From an uncultured Eubacteriales bacterium (GTDB taxonomy: Bacteria > Bacillota > Clostridia > Oscillospirales > CAG-272): 64,000 bases of DNA. Shown here one piece after another: positions 35,923 to 43,307 of the stretch. Both the position numbers and the translations under genes were made by a program. The first letter of the stretch is position 1, and each line of letters opens with the position of its first letter. The notes under the pieces were generated by a model. That model saw only the letters and a program-made list of their open reading frames with translations. It was not told the origin of the DNA and did no database searches. The DNA lies in assembly GCA_900546695.1 (NCBI GenBank), contig URDX01000001.1:62001-126000 (forward strand), given 5' to 3'.

Positions 35923-37470
35923 ATGCTCAAAAATTTGTGCGGTCGTCCCGCAAGGATGCTCCTTGTATATCCGGACTATACCGACCGCGACAGCACAAGA
36001 AAGATCAGCGGCGGAAACTACAGCGAGGGACTTGCATCCATCTCCGCAGTGCTGAAGCAGGGCGGACATGACGTTAAGCTGCTGCACCTGCTCAACCTCC
36101 ATACCGAGGAGGCTTTTAAGCGCAGACTGCGCGAGGCGGGCGAGTTCGACATCGTCGGCTTCTCGATACGTACCACTGCATTTCCCGATTGTATAGAGTA
36201 TATAAAGTGGACAAAGGAGCTCTGCCCCGATGTTTTCGTCATCTGCGGCAGCTACCATCCCACGCTCGTGCCGGATGAGGTCCTTGCGGTAGACGGCGTT
36301 GACTGCGTATGCGTCGGCGACGGCGAGTATGCGGAGCTTGAGCTCTGCGACAAGATGCGCGACGGCGAGGATTATACAAACGTTGAGAGCCTGTATTTCA
36401 AGCTCGACGACGGCAGCTTTAAGCACAATCCCATCCGCCCGCTGTTCTCCGACCTCGACAGACTTCCCATCCCCGACTTTGAGCTGTTCGATTACGACAA
36501 TCTCGAATCGTCAAAGGTCGGCACCGCGATAGTCATCGTCAGCCGCGGCTGCTTTTACAACTGCACCTACTGCGGAAACGGAAACTTCCGTAAGGTCTAT
36601 CCTAATAAGAAGATCTACGCGCGCTTCCGTTCGCCCGAGAATGCGATTCTTTATCTGAAAACGCTGCTCTCGCGCCATCCGCAGATTAAGTTCATAAACT
36701 TCCGCGATGCGATATTCAATATGTTCCCCGACTGGTTCGACCGCTTTATCGATATGTATAAAGAGGAAATAGGTCTGCCCTGCACGGGAAACATCCGCTT
36801 CGACATTCTCACCGAGGAAACGGTAAAGAGAATGAAGGAAGCAGGCTTCTACACCATCGACATGGGTCTCGAGAGCGGAGATCAGGAGATGCGATTCAAA
36901 TATCTGCGCCGCTATCAGACCGATGAGATGATAATAAACTGCTCGAACTGGTTCCATAAATACGGCATAGCTCAGCTCACCTACAACATCATCGGATTGC
37001 CGTACGAGGACATTCACCGCGCGCTCAAGACCATAAAGCTCAACGCAAAGATAAAAAGCGACCGCACGATACCGAACATCTTCTACCCCTACGAGGGTAC
37101 GCCGCTGTACGAGATATCGAAGCAGGCGGGCTTTATCCCAGAGGGCGACTTTACAAAGCGCAGAGTGCCGCTGATACAGCCGCAGTTTCCCGAGGAGCAG
37201 GTGCTGTTCATCGAGGCTTATTTCATGCACTTTGTCCGCCGCTATAAGCTCGCATATCGGCTTCCGAGCGGCATAGGGCGCGTTTATGAGCGCTGGCTCG
37301 ACCATCGCGTAACGGGACGGCAGGTGCCGTATAAGGCGCTCGTTGCGATACACGATGTCTACGCAAATGCAAGAAACTCGCTCAAGGATTTCCTTGTAAA
37401 CCATCTGCCGAAGCTTTATATGAAGCTGCGCATGCTCAAGCATCGCAAGAAGGCGGAAAAGGCGGACTGA
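35923..37470 (+). CDS. B12-binding-domain radical SAM protein, function unknown
   Basis: A 515-residue protein with an N-terminal cobalamin-binding-like Rossmann domain (about 12-150: MLLVYPDYTD, VGFSIRTTAF, FVICGSYHPTLVPDEVL) and a radical SAM domain (about 185-400) with C-x3-C-x2-C in SRGCFYNCTYC, then a helical basic C-terminal region. The DxHxxG cobalamin motif is not clear, so B12 binding is uncertain. Relatives act in methylation, hopanoid, cofactor or lipid chemistry; none can be chosen. GGGAGG lies upstream of the ATG. It is transcribed away from cysE and followed by a small ferredoxin that could be its electron donor. Confidence 0.82.
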   Translation: MLKNLCGRPARMLLVYPDYTDRDSTRKISGGNYSEGLASISAVLKQGGHDVKLLHLLNLHTEEAFKRRLREAGEFDIVGFSIRTTAFPDCIEYIKWTKELCPDVFVICGSYHPTLVPDEVLAVDGVDCVCVGDGEYAELELCDKMRDGEDYTNVESLYFKLDDGSFKHNPIRPLFSDLDRLPIPDFELFDYDNLESSKVGTAIVIVSRGCFYNCTYCGNGNFRKVYPNKKIYARFRSPENAILYLKTLLSRHPQIKFINFRDAIFNMFPDWFDRFIDMYKEEIGLPCTGNIRFDILTEETVKRMKEAGFYTIDMGLESGDQEMRFKYLRRYQTDEMIINCSNWFHKYGIAQLTYNIIGLPYEDIHRALKTIKLNAKIKSDRTIPNIFYPYEGTPLYEISKQAGFIPEGDFTKRRVPLIQPQFPEEQVLFIEAYFMHFVRRYKLAYRLPSGIGRVYERWLDHRVTGRQVPYKALVAIHDVYANARNSLKDFLVNHLPKLYMKLRMLKHRKKAEKAD

Positions 37471-37512
37471 GTCCTGAGAGCTTTTGTCGATATTACGGCT
37501 GAGTGATATTTT

Positions 37513-37540
37513 CCGCACGGAATAGAATTATCCCGTGCGG
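37513..37540. other. Hairpin between the radical SAM and ferredoxin genes
   Basis: CCGCACGG (37513-37520) pairs with CCGTGCGG (37533-37540). No T-run follows. The right arm and adjacent bases (CCGTGCGGTAAAGAAT) are repeated, with two extra bases, just before the ferredoxin start, suggesting a small local duplication. Confidence 0.5.
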
Positions 37541-37588
37541 TAAAGAATAGATATGATAAAGGAGTCCGCCCGTGCGCGGTAAAGAATC

Positions 37589-37762
37589 ATGGCATATAAG
37601 ATAGACCAAAGCAAATGCATCGCCTGCGGCACATGCGACGTTGAGTGCCCACGGGGCGCGGTACTCATCAGCGAGATGGGTAAGTTCAGCATCGACGAGG
37701 AAAAATGCGTCGGCTGCGGAATATGCGCATCCGTCTGCCCTGTCGACGCGGCAGGAAAGTAA
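37589..37762 (+). CDS. Small 2[4Fe-4S] ferredoxin
   Basis: A 57-residue ferredoxin: MAYKIDQSKC followed by two cluster motifs, C-x2-C-x2-C-x3-C-P (CIACGTCDVECP) and a second set CVGCGICASVCP, the classic clostridial two-cluster arrangement for low-potential electron transfer. The ribosome site directly before the ATG is weak. A stronger AAAGGAG stands 7 nt before a GTG at 37572 that opens a 10-codon frame overlapping this start, so translation may be coupled or regulated. It lies 20 nt before the DUF1292 gene and about 120 nt after the radical SAM gene, which it may serve. Small size makes it easy to miss. Confidence 0.92.
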   Translation: MAYKIDQSKCIACGTCDVECPRGAVLISEMGKFSIDEEKCVGCGICASVCPVDAAGK

Positions 37763-37782
37763 CCCCGAAAGGAGACACTGTT

Positions 37783-38109
37783 ATGGAAGAGAACAATGTA
37801 AAGGATGAAGAACTCGACGCTGTCGAGAACGAGAATGAGGAAGAGGTCGAGGTGTATACCCTGACCGATGAGGACGGCAACGAGGGTCAGTTTGAGCTCG
37901 CAGCGGTCCGTGAGCTCGACGGCAGCAGATACTACGCGCTTATCCCCATGGACGGCGAGGAGGGAGACTACTACGTCGTTCTTAAGGAGGAGCAGGAGGA
38001 CGGCGAGACTATTCTCGCTACGATAGACGACGATGCGGAGTTTGACCGTATCGCAGCCGTTTTCGATAACGAGCTTTTCGGCGAGATAGACTACGACGCC
38101 GAGGGCTGA
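37783..38109 (+). CDS. DUF1292 (UPF0473-like) acidic protein
   Basis: A 108-residue acidic protein, with family core VYTLTDEDGNEGQFELAAV, YYALIPMDGEEGDYYVVLKEE and the FDRIAAVFDNELF tail. DUF1292 proteins are widespread in Firmicutes, often near alaS/ruvX genes, and have no established function. GAAAGGAG lies 8 nt before the ATG at 37783; the upstream in-frame extension would overlap the ferredoxin. Here it sits behind the ferredoxin rather than ruvX, an unusual neighbourhood. It is followed by a candidate structured RNA and two terminators. Confidence 0.88.
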   Translation: MEENNVKDEELDAVENENEEEVEVYTLTDEDGNEGQFELAAVRELDGSRYYALIPMDGEEGDYYVVLKEEQEDGETILATIDDDAEFDRIAAVFDNELFGEIDYDAEG

Positions 38110-38209
38110 TGTCCTCGTCTGAGTACAACTGAATAATACAGCACATGTACGTGCGAAAAAAGGCTTTTCCTGCCTCGTGCGTGATGCGTCGGTTAATTAA
38201 ACCCACAAC

Positions 38210-38361
38210 TATTAAAAGGAGTCCGAGTCGGACGGGGGGAATGCAGACCTCCCTCTCTGCCCTGCGATTGACGAATTATATGTCCGTCACCACGGCAGAA
38301 CAGGATGCTGGGAGCACAAAGCCGCCCGGGAGGACACCTACCTTGCTGCGGCAGGGTTTTT
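38210..38361 (+). ncRNA. Candidate structured RNA (possibly 6S-like)
   Basis: In the 401-bp gap 38110-38510 a compact fold is visible: palindromic hairpin GTCCGAGTCGGAC (38221-38233); closing stem CCTCCC (38248-38253) with GGGAGG (38328-38333); inside it a stem TCTGCC/GGCAGA (38256-38261, 38294-38299) carrying TGACG/CGTCA, and a small TGCTGGGAGCA hairpin (38306-38316). A terminator follows at 38341. Length and the bulged double-strand style resemble 6S RNA, but this is not proven. A riboswitch of unlisted class is the alternative. No clear promoter was found. Confidence 0.4.
38341..38361 (+). terminator. Terminator of the candidate RNA / DUF1292 unit
   Basis: CCTTGC (38341-38346), TGCG loop, GCAGGG (38351-38356), then T5 (38357-38361). 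Confidence 0.72.
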
Positions 38362-38365
38362 AATT

Positions 38366-38397
38366 GCCTGCGCACACGGCGATGCGGGGCTTTTTTT
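38366..38397 (+). terminator. Second, tandem terminator
   Basis: A GCCTGCGC / GCGGGGC stem with one bulge (38366-38390) is followed by T7 (38391-38397). It backs up the terminator just before it and insulates the SPOCS/LysM gene. Confidence 0.75.
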
Positions 38398-38510
38398 ATT
38401 TTTTCGGGCATGCAGAAGCATCGGGTACATGAATATTTCACACCGCGAGCGCATACCATTGCCGTGAGCAGAAAAGACGGCGGCAGTGCCGCGCATTACG
38501 GAGGTATGGT

Positions 38511-40187
38511 ATGGATAACAATACGGAAGATATTCGCCGCGAGGCAGAGCCCGAGCGGAACACAAGACAGCGTGACACGGCAAAGGCGGAGCGGGTAAGC
38601 GTTCCGCTCGGAACGGGATGCGGCAGTCATACCGTCACGGGCAGGCATTTCCGCGACGGTGCGGAGAACAGCGCCGAGATAACGCTACCCGACTACTGCG
38701 GCGACGCGGAGCGGCTGATGTTCGTCCGCGCGGTGCCGCGGATAGACGAGGCCTATGCGGACAGCGAAGGGATAAAATACAACGGCTCGATAAAATACAC
38801 GGCGATCTTTCTGACCGACGGGGGCGAGCTGCGCAGCATAACGACCGACGTACCGCTGAGCGGCAGTGCCGACTGCCCGCGAGAGGGCGACGGCGAGGTC
38901 TGCATCGGCGCATTGCCGCTCTGCGCAGCCGCATCGGGTCGACTGACGAGCCCTAAAGCCATAAGCGTAAAGTGCACCGTCTCGACCGATATTCTGCTGA
39001 CCGAGCGCGACTCGGTAGAACCGACCGTGCGCAGCAGCACCGAGGCGCTGACCGACGGGCTGACGCTGCAAAAGCGCACCGACAGCATTGAATCGCTCTG
39101 CATACAGTCGTTTACCGAGAGCGGGATACGCGGCAGCGAGGATATCGAGCTTGAGGGCGGCATGCCGCCGATAGAGGAGCTTATCTGCTGCTCGGTGCGC
39201 ATCTGCCCCGACGAATGCAAGCTCAGCGGCAGCGAGATAACCCTGCGCAGCAATGCACAGGTAAACATTCTCTGCCGCGGCGAGGGCGGCACCGTCATGT
39301 CGATCCAGAAACGCATCCCGATAACCGAGGTTTTCGACGCGCCGGAATGTATCGAGGGCAGGACAGATGTCAGCTGCTTTCCGATACTCTCACTCGAGAG
39401 CGTCACGGCAGAGCCGTCCGACAACAGCTTCGGCGAGCGCCGCATAATAGAGCTCGATTACACCTATTCGGCGACGGTATTCTGCTTCTACTCCTGCACG
39501 GCAGCCATCGCGCGCGATGCCTACTCTACCGAGTTTATGACTGCGCCCGAGCTGATAACACGGGACACACTGCGCTTTTCCGAGCTTAAGAACGGAAGCG
39601 TTTCGATAGGCGCATCCTCCCCAATTCCGAACTATACGGAGGGGCAGCGCCCCGAGGTGCTGTATGCGGATGCCTCGGTATGCGAGCTCACGGCACAGCT
39701 TGACCCCGAGCGTGGAAAGCTTGAGCTCGGCGGCAAGACTTGCGTGTATGTGCTGCTGAGCGGCGAAAAGCACCCGACGGCTATGACCTTCGACACGCCT
39801 ATAAAGGCGGAGCTTGACGGTTACGGGCTCGACGGCAGGATCGAGATACTTGCCTGCGCATCGCCGCGCGGGGTCCGCGCACGGGTAGACGGCAGCTCGG
39901 TACATGCGGATTTTGAACTCGATTATTCGCTTGCGGTTTTCTCGCGCCGCGAGGAGGAGATGATAGCGTCTCTCACCGTCGATGAGACGAAGCCCTGCAT
40001 CCCCGCCGACCGTCCTCCGATGATGCTGTATTACCCCAAAAAAGGCGAGAGTCTGTGGGATATCGCAAAGCGCTACGGCACAACGGTCGCCGACATCCGC
40101 ACGGCATGCGGTATCCAGGGCGACACGATAGACGGTCAGCACGTTATCATGCTGCCGCGAAAGAAAAAGCAAACAGCAAAGGCATAA
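38511..40187 (+). CDS. SPOCS (DUF3794) and LysM domain protein
   Basis: A 558-residue protein of the clostridial spore-envelope type. The N-terminal two thirds contain DUF3794/SPOCS beta-rich units (for example PPIEELICCSVRICPDECKL and the AELDGYGLDGRIEILA region), and the C-terminus is a LysM peptidoglycan-binding domain with YYPKKGESLWDIAKRYGTTV and GDTIDGQHVIMLPRK, then a basic tail. Relatives such as SafA- or SpoVID-like proteins act at the spore coat/cortex interface, which suggests a sporulating host. An AGGTATGG-region site precedes the ATG. It is monocistronic, ending at a strong terminator shared with the converging amidase. Confidence 0.85.
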   Translation: MDNNTEDIRREAEPERNTRQRDTAKAERVSVPLGTGCGSHTVTGRHFRDGAENSAEITLPDYCGDAERLMFVRAVPRIDEAYADSEGIKYNGSIKYTAIFLTDGGELRSITTDVPLSGSADCPREGDGEVCIGALPLCAAASGRLTSPKAISVKCTVSTDILLTERDSVEPTVRSSTEALTDGLTLQKRTDSIESLCIQSFTESGIRGSEDIELEGGMPPIEELICCSVRICPDECKLSGSEITLRSNAQVNILCRGEGGTVMSIQKRIPITEVFDAPECIEGRTDVSCFPILSLESVTAEPSDNSFGERRIIELDYTYSATVFCFYSCTAAIARDAYSTEFMTAPELITRDTLRFSELKNGSVSIGASSPIPNYTEGQRPEVLYADASVCELTAQLDPERGKLELGGKTCVYVLLSGEKHPTAMTFDTPIKAELDGYGLDGRIEILACASPRGVRARVDGSSVHADFELDYSLAVFSRREEEMIASLTVDETKPCIPADRPPMMLYYPKKGESLWDIAKRYGTTVADIRTACGIQGDTIDGQHVIMLPRKKKQTAKA

Positions 40188-40308
40188 GCACACAAAACGC
40201 AAGGCGCACATAGTACGCAGCAAAAACGCAGAGCAAAAGCGAACTGCCGAATCATCAATCAATCGAATCATCAGACATCCGAATCAAACCGATTGACACA
40301 ATTCCGAC

Positions 40309-40348
40309 AAAAGGGATGCGACGGGCACAACCGTCACATCCCTTTTTT
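40309..40348. terminator. Two-way terminator between SPOCS/LysM and amidase genes
   Basis: AAAAGGGATG-C-GACGG (40309-40324) pairs with CCGTC-A-CATCCCTTTT, followed by T6 on the plus strand, with A-run symmetry for the other strand. The 295-bp gap 40188-40482 shows no gene. Confidence 0.88.
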
Positions 40349-40482
40349 ATTATACGAAAGTCAACACTTTCCGTCACGCCGCGGCGCGCCGCGACAGCCC
40401 TCAACACACAGCTGCATCACACCGATAACCTGCTCTGCGGGATAGCTGCAGCCACCCTCTATCCGGTCCATAATTACAGCCG

Positions 40483-41427
40483 TCAGCCCGCAGCACAAAT
40501 TTCACGCCATCCGCGAAGAATTCCGTCGCCGACCGCACTCATAAGCTCGGAGCGATTTTCTTCGGCAAGCAGATATGCGGCATCCGACGCATTAGACGCA
40601 AAGCCCGTCTCTATCAGCACGGCCGGCAGACGTGTTATCTTCGTCACGATGAACGCCTCATCCCACGAATCCTCCCAGCTGTCTATGCCCGTATCGGGGA
40701 GATTGTCGGCTATCGAGGCGATTATGCCGTTAAAGTACGCGCGGGACTCGGCCGCATCATCGCCCTCGGCATAATAGTCTATTTCAAAGCCCGATCGCTC
40801 GGGAGAGTTCTCCATCGCGTTGACATGTATCGAGAGGAAAAAGTCTATCTCCTGCTCTGCGGCAAGGCAGTTTGCGTAAATCGAACGCTCATAAGCGTTG
40901 AATATGTTGTTGTCGTTCATCTTCTCGTATTCGTATTCAACACCGAGCCGCTTTGCCTCTGCGGTCAGCTCCGCCACCGACGGAAAGCTCTTGCCCTCAT
41001 GGGTATACAGCACCGTGCAGCCGCGCTCGGTAAGGAGTGCGCCGAGCTTCTTTGCCATATCGAGCGTCAAATCCTTCTCCCATGTTTCGCCGAGAAATTC
41101 CGAGCCGCAGCCGACATCGTCAAAGCCGTGACCTGGGTCTATCAAAACCGTAGGCATACGCTCGAGCTCAGCCGCAGCGGTTACTGCATAGGTCTCGGTC
41201 TCACCCCCGTCCGTTTCAACCGTCTCGGGTGCTGTCGTTTCCGATGCGTCGGTCTGCGCAGTCGTTTCCGCCGTGCTATCATCCGCCGCAGAGCATCCGA
41301 GTCCGGGCAGCAGCCGATAAGCAGCCACAACCGAAGCGGAGACCAATATCACCGAAAATATGGCGATAACAAGCGCTGTTATTATTCTGCGAAAAATCTT
41401 CTGCTCACGTGATTTCTTCTTACTCAT
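40483..41427 (-). CDS. Membrane-anchored N-acetylmuramoyl-L-alanine amidase
   Basis: A 314-residue Amidase_3 enzyme. A basic N-terminus (MSKKKSREQK) is followed by one membrane span (about 16-38), a Thr/Glu/Ala-rich linker (about 48-80) and the catalytic domain: His100 in LIDPGHGF, Glu117 in TWEKDL, histidine in SIHVNA, and the final glutamate in LIETGFASN. It thus resembles CwlD-type anchored amidases acting on the outside of the membrane. The ATG at 41427 directly abuts AAAGG, an unusual zero spacing; an in-frame TTG at 41439 is the alternative start. It lies 34 nt behind the aldose epimerase gene, so the two may share a transcript. Confidence 0.88.
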   Translation of the reverse strand: MSKKKSREQKIFRRIITALVIAIFSVILVSASVVAAYRLLPGLGCSAADDSTAETTAQTDASETTAPETVETDGGETETYAVTAAAELERMPTVLIDPGHGFDDVGCGSEFLGETWEKDLTLDMAKKLGALLTERGCTVLYTHEGKSFPSVAELTAEAKRLGVEYEYEKMNDNNIFNAYERSIYANCLAAEQEIDFFLSIHVNAMENSPERSGFEIDYYAEGDDAAESRAYFNGIIASIADNLPDTGIDSWEDSWDEAFIVTKITRLPAVLIETGFASNASDAAYLLAEENRSELMSAVGDGILRGWREICAAG

Positions 41428-41461
41428 CCTTTGTTCCAACCGTTAATTTATATGTTGATGC

Positions 41462-42358
41462 TCACTGCGCGGCTTCGCCCGTACAAATGCTCACGGTAAA
41501 GCTCGTCGTATAGTGTCCGCCCGCCTCGAAACGCAGCATATCCCGCTTTGTCTCAAGGTCGTCGAGCTCGCCGTCATACGACGGACAGCTCGTCCACGGC
41601 TCTATGCAGACGTACGGAGCTTCGGTGTGCGGCAGATGCCAGAAGCCGATATATTTCATGTCGGGATAGTCGACCCGTACGCTCTTTTTCCCGCCCGCGG
41701 TCAACGTCACGCTCCCGCACGTATCGTACAGGAATATCGCATCATTATCAAAGAGCGAGTGACTGAGCGGGAGCACCCTGCCGTCCGAAAGCGGATATGT
41801 ACGCTCCTCGCGCAGCACGTAGCATCGCTCACTCTGTACGAGCTCATGCACCGTCTCGCGCGGCTCTGCAAATTCAAGACGGTAATCCGAAAAGCTCCTG
41901 CCGTCCTCGAGCGGCAGATTAAAGCCGGGGTGCCCGCCGAGCGCGAAAATCATCTCACTCTCGCCGAGATTGTCGACCTCATAAACCGTTCTGAGCGAGC
42001 TGCCGTTAAGAATATATCTCACGCGCAGACGAAAATCAAAGGGATAGCTCTTCTTTGTCTCGGCATTCGCCGTAAGCTCAAAGCATATCTCACCGTCTCC
42101 GCGCCCGATGCACGAAAATACCGCATCGCGCGCAAAGCCGTGCAGGCAGATATCGTATGAGCTGCCCTTGTAGATATAGCGCCCGTCGGTTATCCGTCCG
42201 CATATCGGAAACAGATTGTATGCTCTGCCCGACCAGTATTGCGGATCGCCCTGCCAGAGATATTCAAAGCCGTCGTTTTTGCCCTTTATCGAATAAAGCT
42301 CCGCGCCGACGTCGTTTATTTCAATCACGAGTATGTCATTTTCAAGAGAATATAGCAT
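41462..42358 (-). CDS. Aldose 1-epimerase family protein (LacX-like)
   Basis: A 298-residue galactose-mutarotase-like beta-sandwich protein expected to interconvert sugar anomers. Family features are INDVGAELYSIKGK, LFPICGRI, LHGFARD (catalytic His region) and LGGHPGFNLPL (second His and substrate loop). GGAGG lies 7 nt before the ATG at 42358, with a consensus promoter at 42404-42432. No sugar operon adjoins it; the amidase follows. The specific sugar is unknown. Confidence 0.9.
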   Translation of the reverse strand: MLYSLENDILVIEINDVGAELYSIKGKNDGFEYLWQGDPQYWSGRAYNLFPICGRITDGRYIYKGSSYDICLHGFARDAVFSCIGRGDGEICFELTANAETKKSYPFDFRLRVRYILNGSSLRTVYEVDNLGESEMIFALGGHPGFNLPLEDGRSFSDYRLEFAEPRETVHELVQSERCYVLREERTYPLSDGRVLPLSHSLFDNDAIFLYDTCGSVTLTAGGKKSVRVDYPDMKYIGFWHLPHTEAPYVCIEPWTSCPSYDGELDDLETKRDMLRFEAGGHYTTSFTVSICTGEAAQ

Positions 42359-42403
42359 AGAATCCTCCGTTTTTCGGCATTGCGCCGTAATTTATCATGA
42401 AAA

Positions 42404-42432
42404 ATTATATCATATAGGAGAAAAATATGCAA
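42404..42432 (-). promoter_or_regulatory. Promoter of the epimerase gene
   Basis: Minus strand TTGCAT (42427-42432), 17-bp spacer, TATAAT (42404-42409), about 45 nt before the start. Confidence 0.78.
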
Positions 42433-42534
42433 TATCCGTTCGGAATTTGTCCGCATGAATATTTTCCCGTAATCCCGACAAAATGCGCCGCGAGACCGAT
42501 GAATAAATTTTTTTGACTTTTTTTGCAAAATATA

Positions 42535-42563
42535 TTGACAAAATTCGCCCGCAGTGATAAAAT
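42535..42563 (+). promoter_or_regulatory. Promoter of the pyrR-uraA operon
   Basis: A perfect TTGACA (42535-42540), 17-bp spacer, TAAAAT (42558-42563). Transcription should begin near 42570, giving a 150-nt leader before pyrR. Confidence 0.82.
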
Positions 42564-42579
42564 TTCGGAGGTAAAAAAC

Positions 42580-42715
42580 GAGTCTTTAAGATCGGTACAG
42601 AGAGACCGACAAGATCCGATGAATACGCGCGCCGGGCTTATGCCGGCAAAACGGATCTTGCGATGCTCTCTGCCGCAGGGTTCTTTTCTTTTTTCAAGGC
42701 GGAATTTCGGAGGTG
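42580..42715 (+). promoter_or_regulatory. PyrR-binding attenuator leader
   Basis: The leader contains the PyrR recognition hairpin: a CTTTAAG side bulge then CGGT / ACCG around the loop sequence ACAGAGAG (42597-42604), matching the known pyr binding-loop pattern. Downstream, AAGATCCG pairs with CGGATCTT around a GCCGG/CCGGC hairpin, and CAGAGAG can alternatively pair with CTCTCTG (near 42665-42671), giving mutually exclusive folds. A T-rich stretch (TTCTTTTCTTTTTT, ending about 42694) follows. PyrR with UMP should promote the terminated form, lowering pyrR-uraA when pyrimidines are plentiful. Confidence 0.75.
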
Positions 42716-42719
42716 CCTT

Positions 42720-43256
42720 ATGCAGCTGAAAGCACGTATCATGGACGGCGAAACGCTCTGCCGCACCGTCCGCAGAATCTCATTCGAGATAGTCGAAAAG
42801 AATAAGGGCACGGATGACCTCTGCATCATCGGAGTACGCCGCCGAGGCGAACGACTCGCCGAGATGATAGCGGAAAATATCTGCCGCTCGGAGGGCGTTA
42901 CGGTGCCGTGCGGTGCGCTCGACATCAAGTATTACCGCGACGATCTCACGCGGCAGTACGAGAGCCCCGTCATCTCGACATTGGAGCTCGGCTTCGACAT
43001 CGTCGATAAAAACGTCGTGCTCGTAGACGATGTGCTCTACACGGGCAGAACGGTCCGCGCCGCGATAGACGCGATATTCTCGCTCGGCAGACCCCGCGCA
43101 ATCAGACTCGCCATTCTCATCGACCGCGGTCACAGGGAACTCCCCTTCCGCGCGGATTATATAGGAAAGAGCATCCCAACCGCACAGAGCGAGCGCGTAT
43201 CGGTGCTCGTGCCGCCGTACGACGATACCATGGGTGTCGATCTGTACGGAGAATAA
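42720..43256 (+). CDS. pyrR: Bifunctional pyr operon regulator / uracil phosphoribosyltransferase
   Basis: PyrR binds UMP and the pyr leader RNA to cause attenuation, and has weak uracil phosphoribosyltransferase activity. The 178-residue protein has the PRPP-binding loop VVLVDDVLYTGRTVRAA, the family segment IGVRRRGERLAE, and the C-terminal LIDRGHRELPFRADYIGK. The start at 42720 has CGGAGG 7 nt upstream; the frame runs upstream to 42663 inside the leader. A GNRA-type hairpin (AAATAC-GAAA-GTATTT, 43263-43278) lies between pyrR and uraA. The leader and the uraA partner make the assignment firm. Confidence 0.95.
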   Translation: MQLKARIMDGETLCRTVRRISFEIVEKNKGTDDLCIIGVRRRGERLAEMIAENICRSEGVTVPCGALDIKYYRDDLTRQYESPVISTLELGFDIVDKNVVLVDDVLYTGRTVRAAIDAIFSLGRPRAIRLAILIDRGHRELPFRADYIGKSIPTAQSERVSVLVPPYDDTMGVDLYGE

Positions 43257-43307
43257 GTATATAAATACGAAAGTATTTACATAAATATATTATCGGAGGA
43301 TCTTAAG

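Noticed and set aside
38210..38361. c-di-GMP or other known riboswitch
   Set aside because: GCACAAAGCC looked suggestive, but the tetraloop-receptor layout and other conserved positions are missing.
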